A DNA stretch of 45,978 nucleotides. Source: Candidatus Woesearchaeota archaeon (GTDB taxonomy: Archaea; Nanobdellota; Nanobdellia; Woesearchaeales; WJKL01). Numbering within the stretch: the first letter of the stretch is position 1; each line of letters starts with the position of its first letter. Below, one piece after another: positions 1 through 6,556 of the stretch. The stretch lies in NCBI GenBank assembly GCA_019322815.1, contig JAHWIB010000002.1, forward strand, positions 1-45,978, given 5' to 3'. The position numbers and the translations under genes are program-made. The notes below the pieces were generated by a model, which was given only the letters and a program-made list of their open reading frames with translations, searched no databases and was not told the origin of the DNA.

Positions 1-198
1 ACATTTAAGATGATTGATGGCGCGATTGAGACAGCTGATAAGCAAAGAGATTATTATGGCTGGGAAACATTGACTAATCTAAGAGGAGCTTTAGTTGATT
101 ATGTATCTGATTCACCTATACAATCTTTAAGAGAAGTTGCAGATAGGTATAAAGAACCTGCAAGAGAATCAAAAATAGTTTTGGCTCATGCAGTTTAA
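1..198 (+). CDS. C-terminal fragment of a hypothetical protein
   Basis: The reading frame is already open at base 1 (codons aca ttt aag precede the first ATG at 10), so this is probably the 3' end of a gene that begins outside the window. About 65 residues are visible, mostly charged and helical, ending LAHAV before TAA. I do not recognise the family. Its stop overlaps by four bases the 3' end of the convergent regulator gene. If the ATG at 10 were the true start it would be a 62-residue protein, but no ribosome site or TATA box can be seen inside the window to support that. Confidence 0.45.
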   Translation, partial: TFKMIDGAIETADKQRDYYGWETLTNLRGALVDYVSDSPIQSLREVADRYKEPARESKIVLAHAV

Positions 199-1097
199 TC
201 AGTGATTATAGCAAAGAAAGATCCTGAGGTATTTCTTATTTTTTCTATTAATGCAATCAAGTGATGTATTAATATTGTTTCTTTATTTTTTATTAATAAT
301 TCATTTGATTTTTTATTAAGTTCTTTAAATGTTTTTGACATTAATTTCTTTTTTTCAGGGTCAAATTTATAATGGATTTCATATAACATATTGTAATATC
401 CATTTGTTTGTTTTAATATATCTAAAAATGTTTTATCAATAGGTTTTTTTGAGTCAGCCAGATTATCACATAGATATTTGTATTCATCAGCTAATCTTTC
501 TAAGTTTTGGATCATATCATAAGCTTGCAGTGTTCTGTTTGCTTTTTTATAGCCTTTTTTATTCAATAATCTTAATAAGAAGCTTGTAAATTTGTTGTTT
601 ATTGTCTCTAATTCTTTTATCTGCTTTAATCTTTGGAATTCTTTGTTTTTCAATGATTCATATATTTTATCAGCCATTTCTTTTAAGATCAAGAAGACTT
701 TTCTTAGAATATTATCAAATTCTCCTTCTAAAGCGCTTGAAATGCTTTTAATCGTGACTTTATTTTCAGATTGATCTATTATCTCATACCCAATGCAGTC
801 AGGGATTCTTTCCTGCATCTGTCTTAGAACTTCTTTGTCTTTGAAATTGATAGTAATTTCATCATAACCTGCTATGTATAGATGAGAAAGATCTGTTTTA
901 GTAAAATCTCCTAGTTTTTCAGCATCAATCTCTGCCTTTGTTTCACCCATTGCTTTTTCTGTTGATATCTCTATCTTATTGCCTGTTTCATCAATATCTA
1001 ATTCATCTCCTACTTTAAGGTTGAATTTCTTGATCCATGTTGCTGGCAAGCTTATAGTCATTGTTGCTGCTCCTTGTTTTACGATTTTTCTCTTCAT
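195..1097 (-). CDS. AbrB/SpoVT-type DNA-binding domain fused to PhoU-like domain (phosphate uptake regulator family)
   Basis: Residues 1-46 form a swapped-hairpin AbrB-type domain: MKRKIVKQGAATMTISLP is the archaeal start of this family, followed by WIKKFNLKVGDELDI. The remaining ~200 residues are helical and PhoU-like, rich in charged heptads and ending near residue 300, the usual length for archaeal PhoU-family regulators. By family, it should bind DNA as a dimer and respond to phosphate or another signal through the helical domain; the signal is not known here. Its ATG overlaps the TGA of the HEPN gene by four bases (ATGA), so it is probably translationally coupled as the third gene of the wHTH-MNT/HEPN operon. 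Family call is confident, role in that operon is inference. Confidence 0.85.
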   Translation of the reverse strand: MKRKIVKQGAATMTISLPATWIKKFNLKVGDELDIDETGNKIEISTEKAMGETKAEIDAEKLGDFTKTDLSHLYIAGYDEITINFKDKEVLRQMQERIPDCIGYEIIDQSENKVTIKSISSALEGEFDNILRKVFLILKEMADKIYESLKNKEFQRLKQIKELETINNKFTSFLLRLLNKKGYKKANRTLQAYDMIQNLERLADEYKYLCDNLADSKKPIDKTFLDILKQTNGYYNMLYEIHYKFDPEKKKLMSKTFKELNKKSNELLIKNKETILIHHLIALIEKIRNTSGSFFAIITD

Positions 1098-1519
1098 TCT
1101 TTTAGTTTCTCCTTTAATTTCTTTATTGTACTCTTAAATTCTAATTCATTCCTTTTAAGATAATCTTTTTTAACAGAAAATCCTCTATAATTTATTTCAT
1201 TCCTTACTTTTCTTAGTTCATCTATCTTTTGTATCTCAAAATCCATATCTTTAAAATTTTCTTTAAGAAATGCTATAAGGCATAAATGGTTTGTGCAATT
1301 TAATCCTTTCTTATAAAGATGGGCAAATATTAATTCTTTAATTATATCATAGTAAGCTTCAACCTTAAGGGCGATAAATTTATCTTCTATCTTTTTGCTC
1401 CAGAATTCTAACCTTAAATCAGCCATATCCACCATCTGTGATGATCTTTCTTCATCTGGAGTAGTTTTTGTGATAATCCCTTGGTCAATGCACTCTTTCC
1501 AGCTAAATTTTTCAGGCAT
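1094..1519 (-). CDS. HEPN-domain protein, candidate toxin of an MNT/HEPN pair
   Basis: This 141-residue all-helical protein follows a nucleotidyltransferase gene with one base between stop and start, the classic arrangement of HEPN/MNT toxin-antitoxin pairs. Residues 50-112 fit the HEPN core, with paired helices (AYYDIIKELIFAHLYKKG) and the late motif RKVRNEINYRG at 103-113. HEPN RNases normally carry R-x(4-6)-H. Here Arg106-Asn107 are kept but the position four residues after the intervening stretch is Tyr111, not His, so RNase activity is uncertain. By analogy with HepT/MntA systems the toxin would be silenced by the partner nucleotidyltransferase, but that is inference. The stop TGA overlaps the next gene's ATG. 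Confidence 0.75.
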   Translation of the reverse strand: MPEKFSWKECIDQGIITKTTPDEERSSQMVDMADLRLEFWSKKIEDKFIALKVEAYYDIIKELIFAHLYKKGLNCTNHLCLIAFLKENFKDMDFEIQKIDELRKVRNEINYRGFSVKKDYLKRNELEFKSTIKKLKEKLKE

Positions 1520-1520
1520 C

Positions 1521-2060
1521 TTATTTTTCTCCTTTTATTCTTATTGAACCATATAATATAATTCCATTTATGATATTATTTCTTAATTCTTTTGAAAGGT
1601 TATTTATATCTGTTTCAAATAATATGTTAATCTTTTTTTCTATTTCTTTTTCGTACTTTTGAAGATTTAATTTTATCTCTTTTGATTCAATAAAAATATC
1701 AATATCACTCTTTTCTGTGAAAACTCCTTTTGCACAGCTTCCAAATAAAACAATTACAGAAGCTAATGTTTGTTCTTGAATAAACTCAATTAATCCAGAT
1801 TCTTTTATTTTGGATATAATATAATTTTTTTTATAAAATCTATAATCATCATTTTCTATATTAGCATAATAAGTAGGATATAATGTCTCTTCTTTCTTTT
1901 TTATCAGGTCTAATTCTAATAGATTTTTAAGGTATTTCAAGACTGTAGCATGATTTAATTTCAGTGTTCTTGCAATTCCTCTAGCAGAAAAGTCTTTGTT
2001 TGGCTTTTCTATGAATAATTCGAGTATCTTGTAAATGTTATTTTTGAATATATTTTTCAT
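1521..2060 (-). CDS. Winged-HTH fused to minimal nucleotidyltransferase (MNT), candidate antitoxin and autoregulator
   Basis: Residues ~20-57 form a winged helix-turn-helix (DFSARGIARTLKLNHATVLK, then YLKNLLELDLIKKK with the wing). Residues ~100-150 form a polymerase-beta-type nucleotidyltransferase with G107-S108 (LFGSCAKG) and the metal-binding pair Asp119/Asp121 (SDIDIFI). The total of 179 residues fits a wHTH plus minimal nucleotidyltransferase. As first gene of the operon it likely neutralises the HEPN protein, possibly by nucleotidylating it, while the wHTH represses the operon. A phased array of inverted half-sites lies immediately upstream of its ATG, between TATA box and start, which fits autoregulation. 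Domain calls are from motifs; the regulatory circuit is inferred. Confidence 0.85.
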   Translation of the reverse strand: MKNIFKNNIYKILELFIEKPNKDFSARGIARTLKLNHATVLKYLKNLLELDLIKKKEETLYPTYYANIENDDYRFYKKNYIISKIKESGLIEFIQEQTLASVIVLFGSCAKGVFTEKSDIDIFIESKEIKLNLQKYEKEIEKKINILFETDINNLSKELRNNIINGIILYGSIRIKGEK

Positions 2061-2061
2061 C

Positions 2062-2107
2062 TTAACCTTCTGGTTAAATAATTAACCACTTGGTTATTTA
2101 AATAACC
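2062..2107. promoter_or_regulatory. Phased operator array of five half-sites for the wHTH-MNT/HEPN operon
   Basis: Alternating 6-bp half-sites occur at exact 10-bp steps: TTAACC (2062), GGTTAA (2072), TTAACC (2082), GGTTAT (2092) and ATAACC (2102). The last two form a perfect 16-bp palindrome, GGTTATTTAAATAACC (2092-2107). The array fills the space between the TATA box and the ATG at 2060, where bound protein would block transcription initiation. The likely ligand is the wHTH domain of the first gene. Confidence 0.75.
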
Positions 2108-2108
2108 A

Positions 2109-2120
2109 CTTATATAAAAA
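2109..2120 (-). promoter_or_regulatory. TATA box of the wHTH-MNT/HEPN/PhoU operon
   Basis: On the minus strand the sequence reads TTTTTATATAAG. Its centre lies about 25 bp upstream of position ~2088, which would place the transcript start inside the operator array and give a leader of about 28 nt. Confidence 0.6.
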
Positions 2121-2209
2121 TGTTTTGTTTTGATATTGTTATATCCTAGTTGTATATAAACCTTTCGGAATATCTATACATATATACTAATCTATATTCT
2201 ATAATAATA

Positions 2210-2260
2210 AAATATATATAATGCCTAGAATCTCTATACATTTAGTTACCAACGAGTAAC
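2210..2260 (+). promoter_or_regulatory. Promoter and leader of the orphan four-gene operon
   Basis: An A/T-rich TATA element (AAATATATATAATG, 2209-2222) predicts a transcript start near 2243-2248 and a leader of roughly 55 nt. A small inverted repeat GTTAC-N6-GTAAC (2245-2249 / 2256-2260) sits at the predicted start and could be an operator. A second TATA-like run lies at about 2149-2159, and the motif GAATNTCTATACAT occurs twice between 2165 and 2240, so the promoter may be duplicated. Confidence 0.45.
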
Positions 2261-2301
2261 AAACTAAAAATCAAAAACAAAACAAAGAAGGTGAATGAAA
2301 A

Positions 2302-2718
2302 ATGATAACTAAACCAAAACAAGATGTTTCAAATGAAGAGGAAATAAACTTTATTCCTAAAGACCCTCAAATTCAATACCCATTGACAGAGCAAGTAGTG
2401 CATTTAGTGCATGATAGGGGAGTCAGAGGCATAGAAGCTGCATGTGCTGATACTCTTTATTTTGCAAAATATCGTGATATAAATGATGCAATTGAGCACA
2501 GATATGGAGAGTTTTTGCATGATTTGGCGAATGCTTTGTGTGAAGGACAGCCTGAATCAGACTCTCTTTATGGAGTGAGATTTCCAAGTGTGTTTTCAGG
2601 AGCAGACCCTAAACATGTTTTGGAAAGACTGGCTGCAAGTCAAGAAATAAGAGAAGCTTATTTTGATCAAGTAAAATGCGTGATTGCTGATAAGAGACAT
2701 GATCTATGGCTAGACTAA
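2302..2718 (+). CDS. Hypothetical protein, first gene of orphan operon
   Basis: The 138-residue soluble protein is not recognised. It has a Pro/Asp-rich N-terminus followed by helical segments (EQVVHLVHDRGVRGIEAACAD, ANALCEGQPESD, HVLERLAASQEIREAYFDQV). No signal peptide or membrane segment is seen. The start is fixed by a strong ribosome site AAGGTGA (2288-2294) seven bases before the ATG, part of a 17-nt leader repeated before other genes of the operon. The downstream gene follows after a 72-bp gap containing an 8-bp hairpin. Being first of four co-directional small genes suggests a shared but unknown task. Confidence 0.7.
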   Translation: MITKPKQDVSNEEEINFIPKDPQIQYPLTEQVVHLVHDRGVRGIEAACADTLYFAKYRDINDAIEHRYGEFLHDLANALCEGQPESDSLYGVRFPSVFSGADPKHVLERLAASQEIREAYFDQVKCVIADKRHDLWLD

Positions 2719-2745
2719 ATGCAACTTATACAAGATGTGCAAGCA

Positions 2746-2767
2746 TAACACCTTAACATAGGTGTTA
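2746..2767 (+). other. Hairpin carrying anti-SD/SD-like arms ahead of the second operon gene
   Basis: TAACACCT (2746-2753) pairs perfectly with AGGTGTTA (2760-2767) across a TAACAT loop. The left arm contains CACCT, which could also pair with the true ribosome site AAGGTG at 2777-2782, so two mutually exclusive folds are possible. It may tune translation of the second gene, or act as a processing or attenuation site. The function is inferred. Confidence 0.45.
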
Positions 2768-2790
2768 GATAAAAACAAGGTGAATGAAAA

Positions 2791-3159
2791 ATGAATGAAA
2801 ATTTAGAACAAGCAGCTCAAAAATATTATGGTTATGGATGTAGTACAGAAGATATTCAAAGATATGAACAAGAAGGATTAAGGACTAAAACGGCAACTGT
2901 AAGTCAAGCTTATTTTGGAAGACCAAGACAAACAATGTTTGGTCATCAAATGCCTTTTGGCCTTACTGTATCAATTGATTTTGATTCTTATGGTTCTGCA
3001 GACCAAACCTATACTGATATGAATTCAATATCTGGATTGATGAATGATTTAGATGTTAACAGACCAGAGGAAATGGTTGGAAAAAAAATAGTTGGTCATT
3101 TTCCTCAAAATAGTACTAGATTGGTTGCACTATCTGTTAAAAAAGGTGATGAAAAATGA
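2791..3159 (+). CDS. Hypothetical protein, second gene of orphan operon
   Basis: The 122-residue soluble protein is unrecognised. It is aromatic- and Gln-rich near the N-terminus (AAQKYYGYGCSTEDIQRYEQ) with beta-type segments in the middle (FGLTVSIDFDSYG) and a basic C-terminus (LVALSVKKGDEK). No known motif is visible. A strong ribosome site AAGGTGA lies at 2777-2783, and the 17-nt leader up to the ATG is identical to that of the first gene. The TGA stop overlaps the start of the third gene by four bases (ATGA), indicating translational coupling. Confidence 0.7.
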   Translation: MNENLEQAAQKYYGYGCSTEDIQRYEQEGLRTKTATVSQAYFGRPRQTMFGHQMPFGLTVSIDFDSYGSADQTYTDMNSISGLMNDLDVNRPEEMVGKKIVGHFPQNSTRLVALSVKKGDEK

Positions 3160-3494
3160 AACAAAAAATTGATCCAATAAAACAAAGCATACTTGAAACA
3201 GAGCTAAAAGCTTTTAGAGTAGATCCTAAGGGTTTGCCTAGGCAGATGGAACAGGTATATGATCCAGAACATCCTGGAGTTGAAGTCAGTCATCTTTATC
3301 CTATAACACTAGATCTTGTTGACAATATTGCTATATGTCCACATTATAGATCAGATATAGATCCAAGGATAAGAAGGGTGATATTCAATAAAAATGATGG
3401 ACCTGCACAAGAAGCATATGTAAGGATGCCTAAAGAAGATTATGTCTACTCTTCAATGTTTAGTAATCCAAAAGAGCTTACATTTGGAAGGTGA
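3156..3494 (+). CDS. Hypothetical protein, third gene of orphan operon
   Basis: The 112-residue soluble protein is unrecognised. It contains several Pro- and Asp-rich loops (DPIKQSILETELKAFRVDPK; CPHYRSDIDPRIRR) and ends NPKELTFGR. No signal peptide or membrane segment is seen. The start overlaps the preceding stop, and the ribosome site AAGGTGA (3143-3149) lies inside the end of the preceding gene. Its own last codons and TGA stop overlap the ribosome site of the fourth gene (AAGGTGA at 3488-3494), so the two are tightly coupled. Confidence 0.7.
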   Translation: MKQKIDPIKQSILETELKAFRVDPKGLPRQMEQVYDPEHPGVEVSHLYPITLDLVDNIAICPHYRSDIDPRIRRVIFNKNDGPAQEAYVRMPKEDYVYSSMFSNPKELTFGR

Positions 3495-3501
3495 ATGAAA
3501 A

Positions 3502-4287
3502 ATGAAAAGATTATACAGACCAGAAAGAACAGTTCCAGGATATACAACAAGCTCTCCTACTACTATTCCGGCTTGTGAAGTTCCATCTAGAAGAGGAATA
3601 GTAACAGAAGTGATTCCTGCAGAAGGAGAATGTCATGCTGTGACAGCACATTATGCTGAAGCTTATGACATGAGAGGAGAATTAGTTGCAAGTGCTGCAG
3701 GTATTATGCATGATGTTCCAAGAGTCCCTTTACAGTTTAGGACAATTGCTACTCTTGGTAAAACACTTGTTGCAAGAATTCCAAGAGATGCTCAATATAT
3801 GCTTAAGCAAGGAGAGATAGTTGTTGTTTATTCAGATGCTTTTGATGATTTATTTAAAAGAAGACCTACTGCTTTTGCAGATCCAGGTTATCCAAAACCT
3901 AGTAAATTTTCAGAAAAATTATCTAAATTCACAAAGTTAGGATTTTATTCTGCTATTGCTTTAGGAATGACTGGAGCTTTTCCACCAACTCCTGATTTTG
4001 AAGAAGTTCAGAGTGAGAATCCAGATTTAGGTTTTCCTCCAAATATACAACCAAAATATCTTCTGGATGATATCCCAGAAAACCCATATAAAATTAAAAA
4101 ACTACATGGAGATCCTTTTTATGAGAAAAATTCTTTAGAAGAATTGAAAGCAAGGAGAGCAGCAAGAGATATCATCTATAATTTAGAAGCACGTATACCT
4201 ATAATTCTGCAGGGAATGCAGGTTCTGGATGTGAACGGAGAAGTTAGATTTGAAGCAGTGTGTGACCAAGGATTAGAATTTAGATAA
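3502..4287 (+). CDS. Hypothetical protein, fourth gene of orphan operon
   Basis: The largest protein of the operon, 261 residues, is unrecognised. The N-terminal ~115 residues look beta-rich (RRGIVTEVIPAEGECHAVTA; LVARIPRDAQYMLKQGEIVV), suggesting a compact beta-barrel or sandwich. A weakly hydrophobic stretch FYSAIALGMTGAFPP (about residues 148-162) is short for a membrane helix. The C-terminal part is Pro-rich then helical (LEELKARRAARDIIYNLEAR). The ribosome site AAGGTGA at 3488-3494 is part of the same repeated 17-nt leader. It converges on a short gene ending 17 bp away. Confidence 0.7.
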   Translation: MKRLYRPERTVPGYTTSSPTTIPACEVPSRRGIVTEVIPAEGECHAVTAHYAEAYDMRGELVASAAGIMHDVPRVPLQFRTIATLGKTLVARIPRDAQYMLKQGEIVVVYSDAFDDLFKRRPTAFADPGYPKPSKFSEKLSKFTKLGFYSAIALGMTGAFPPTPDFEEVQSENPDLGFPPNIQPKYLLDDIPENPYKIKKLHGDPFYEKNSLEELKARRAARDIIYNLEARIPIILQGMQVLDVNGEVRFEAVCDQGLEFR

Positions 4288-4304
4288 TAAATAAAATAAA
4301 CAGT

Positions 4305-4646
4305 TTATTCTGTTTTAGAAAACAGTTTCCTTAATTTATCATAATCATGCCTGAATTCAATATAATCCTCAAGAGTTACATAAACTCCCTGTCTGTGAAG
4401 TTCAGCAACAGTTTCTTTTAGTCTTTTTGTTTCTCTATTTACATCTAATTCAATATCATTCCTCTGATCCATAAACCTTTCAGTATCAAAATCAAAGAAT
4501 GAATTGACTATAGCAGGAGCATAATTTATAGCCAAACCTCTGTCATATCCTCTGCTGCGCAGAGCCTGCTCTACTCTGCCTACAACTTCCTCATAATGTT
4601 CTATTCTAGGAAGCACAAGATGATCTAATGAATATTTTTCTACCAT
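4305..4646 (-). CDS. Small hypothetical protein, leaderless
   Basis: The 113-residue protein is charged and probably all-helical (HYEEVVGRVEQALRSRGYD; DVNRETKRLKETVAELHRQG), with no recognised motif, signal peptide or membrane segment. A minus-strand TATA box TTTATAAATA at about 4668-4677 lies ~26 bp upstream of the ATG, so the transcript is probably leaderless. It stands alone, convergent with the orphan operon, and may be functionally linked to it only by proximity. Confidence 0.65.
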   Translation of the reverse strand: MVEKYSLDHLVLPRIEHYEEVVGRVEQALRSRGYDRGLAINYAPAIVNSFFDFDTERFMDQRNDIELDVNRETKRLKETVAELHRQGVYVTLEDYIEFRHDYDKLRKLFSKTE

Positions 4647-4774
4647 AAAACCAAAATTTTAATTGCTTATTTATAAAGGTTATGGTAATATTGGCGAAAA
4701 ACTTTTAGAAGATATTATTAATCTTTAAAAATTTCTAAGAACACAGCAAGATACAAATATTTGAATTAATTCTT

Positions 4775-5368
4775 CTATAAAATTGATTTTAATCTGCTGG
4801 GTATCAGAATAGGAAATTCTATAAATCTTATTTTCCAGTTCTCAAGGTATTCTTTCAGCTTTTCTGTATTAGTTGAAGGGCATAATAAGATTGCATCTGA
4901 AAATTTTATGCAATTGAATTCTTCCAATACTCCTTTCTGGTCTTTTCCTCTTCCATACAAACTGTAATAAAATCTCATTCTTTCTGATTTGCTGAATCCT
5001 TTCAATTCATATCTAAACAGAACAAAATTCATATAACCTAAACCTTCTGCCAGAAATTTATTGTAAACTAAGCTGTATCCTTCAGCAAGAATAGCTTCTC
5101 TTGCTTTAAATGATTCTTCAAATAATTCTTTATAGGTTTTATCTGTAATTGAAACTTCAAAACCTTTAATTGTTTTCTTCAATTCATAGCTTATATCAAT
5201 ATCTTTTTTATCTTTGAATAAAATCAAAATATCTATATCATTTGGTTTTTCTTTTCCTTTTACAGAAGATCCAAATAGGATAATATCTAAAACCTTCTCT
5301 TTGTTTTTACTGAAAAAAGATTTTACTTCAGATTTAAACCTTATATCTTTCAATAATCCTTTTGACAT
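4775..5368 (-). CDS. Nucleotidyltransferase-domain protein, partner of the second HEPN protein
   Basis: The N-terminal ~80 residues form a minimal nucleotidyltransferase: G33-S34 in LFGSSVKG and the metal pair Asp44/Asp46 in NDIDILI, with a third strand at KGFEVSITD. Unlike the first pair there is no HTH domain; instead ~110 extra C-terminal residues (YMNFVLFRYELKGFSKSERM onward) form an unassigned domain. The gene begins 35 bp inside the end of the upstream HEPN gene in another frame, which implies co-translation. By family it is the candidate antitoxin. The absence of a DNA-binding domain means the operators upstream must be read by another protein. Confidence 0.8.
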   Translation of the reverse strand: MSKGLLKDIRFKSEVKSFFSKNKEKVLDIILFGSSVKGKEKPNDIDILILFKDKKDIDISYELKKTIKGFEVSITDKTYKELFEESFKAREAILAEGYSLVYNKFLAEGLGYMNFVLFRYELKGFSKSERMRFYYSLYGRGKDQKGVLEEFNCIKFSDAILLCPSTNTEKLKEYLENWKIRFIEFPILIPSRLKSIL

Positions 5369-5663
5369 TTTCTTTTACCTTATCACACGTTTCTTTATCG
5401 ATAGTAGTTGAATAAGTATCCCTATAAATTTTGAAGTATTTGTCAAGAAATTCATACAAGTCAGGATAAGATTTTTCAAGAACTCTAAATCTTTCTGTAT
5501 GGTCTTTTGGAGCTTTTCCTTCTGATTTCAATAAGATTAAATCTATAACACTGAAAACTGCTTTGAAATAAAGAATAGTTGCTGATGTAAAATCCTTATT
5601 GGAGTAAACTAATTCTGCAGAACTTAATATTTTTTTTATATTTTCAGTTAATTCGCCCATCAT
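5334..5663 (-). CDS. HEPN-domain protein, second candidate toxin
   Basis: This 109-residue helical protein has a HEPN layout: an N-terminal helix with LSSAELVYSNKDFTSATILY, a hydrophobic core helix AVFSVIDLILLKSEGKAPKD, and late FKIYRDTYSTTIDKE. No R-x(4-6)-H is present; the equivalent region reads RDTYSTTI, so catalytic competence is doubtful. Two ATG codons are adjacent (5663 and 5660). A TATA element at 5685-5696 lies ~28 bp upstream, predicting a leaderless transcript, and a 15-bp operator copy directly abuts the ATG. Order here is HEPN then MNT, the reverse of the first pair. Confidence 0.7.
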   Translation of the reverse strand: MMGELTENIKKILSSAELVYSNKDFTSATILYFKAVFSVIDLILLKSEGKAPKDHTERFRVLEKSYPDLYEFLDKYFKIYRDTYSTTIDKETCDKVKENVKRIIERYKV

Positions 5664-5776
5664 GTTGGTATTATAAACATTAAACTAATATTTAAATCTT
5701 TTGGTTGGTAATACAAACAAAGTTGGTACTACAAACTTAATATCCTAATTAGTGTTTATTTGTTTGTATTACAAAC
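5664..5776. promoter_or_regulatory. Four copies of a 15-bp semi-palindromic operator around the second HEPN/MNT promoter
   Basis: The copies are GTTGGTATTATAAAC (5664-5678), GTTGGTAATACAAAC (5704-5718), GTTGGTACTACAAAC (5722-5736) and GTTTGTATTACAAAC (5762-5776), consensus GTTKGTANTAYAAAC. The first lies between TATA box and start codon, the next two just upstream of the TATA element, and the fourth 12 bp beyond the stop of the Fis-type HTH gene. The inverted arms suggest a dimeric repressor. Its identity is unknown; the adjacent HTH protein is one candidate. Confidence 0.7.
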
Positions 5777-5788
5777 AACAAGGAAATA

Positions 5789-6436
5789 TTAACTCCCTAA
5801 TTTTTTTATCTTCCTATGCAATGTTTCATATCTTAATCCAATCTTACGAGCTGTTTTAGAAACATTTCCTTTATTCTCATCCAAAGCTTTTTTGATAAAA
5901 ACCCTTTCAAATTCTTTTTCAGCTTCATCCCATGTCATCTCTATTGTTGGCAGCTCTTTGACAATCTCTCCGCTTATCTTGTCGACATTTCTATACATCT
6001 TCTCTAGTCTGCTTGGACGGATGACCTCTCTATAATTATCAAGAGTCTCTTTCAGAATTCCATCAACAGCTTCTTTCCTGTAATAGTCAGCTTTGACCAT
6101 CTCTTTTCTTGTTCTCTTTATATTTATTCCTAATGTCTTAATTGCCCTATGGATGCTTCGTCTGTTTAATCCAGTAATCCTGGCAACAAAAGAAACATTG
6201 CCATAATTGTTCTGCAGCATTCTTGTCAAGAATTGTTTTTTGAATAGTTTCTTTGCTGCTTTAAATGAAAGTGAAGTATCTATATCATAAGCAATCAACG
6301 GGCTCTTTTCAATCTTGTCTGAGATGTCTCTTCCAAATTCGCTTATTGTAACACCAAGCATATCATGCATGCTTTCATCAAGCATCGGCTCTATCCTATC
6401 CTTCAATGCTCTTTCCAAAGTTTTTCTCTCTGCCAT
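5789..6436 (-). CDS. Transcriptional regulator with two Fis-type helix-turn-helix domains
   Basis: The 215-residue protein carries two copies of the Fis/NtrC C-terminal HTH: residues ~58-103 (FLTRMLQNNYGNVSFVARIT, then GLNRRSIHRAIKTLG) and ~168-214 (FIKKALDENKGNVSKTARKI, then GLRYETLHRKIKKLG). In bacteria this domain normally ends sigma-54 activators, but here there is no AAA+ or receiver domain. The N-terminal 50 residues are helical and acidic. It probably binds DNA as a pseudo-dimer. Its minus-strand promoter (CTTAAATAG near 6463-6471) faces the divergent nucleotidyltransferase gene. It lies directly upstream of the second HEPN/MNT pair, so it may regulate those operators; that is inference. 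Confidence 0.8.
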   Translation of the reverse strand: MAERKTLERALKDRIEPMLDESMHDMLGVTISEFGRDISDKIEKSPLIAYDIDTSLSFKAAKKLFKKQFLTRMLQNNYGNVSFVARITGLNRRSIHRAIKTLGINIKRTRKEMVKADYYRKEAVDGILKETLDNYREVIRPSRLEKMYRNVDKISGEIVKELPTIEMTWDEAEKEFERVFIKKALDENKGNVSKTARKIGLRYETLHRKIKKLGS

Positions 6437-6556
6437 AATCTATGATTAAAATGTCTCACTATTTAAGTCTTTTTATTTTAAGGATAACCATTATTAAATA
6501 GTTAAAAACATTAATATAAGCTCTCAGATATTTAAATATAAAAAGGGGTTAATTAA

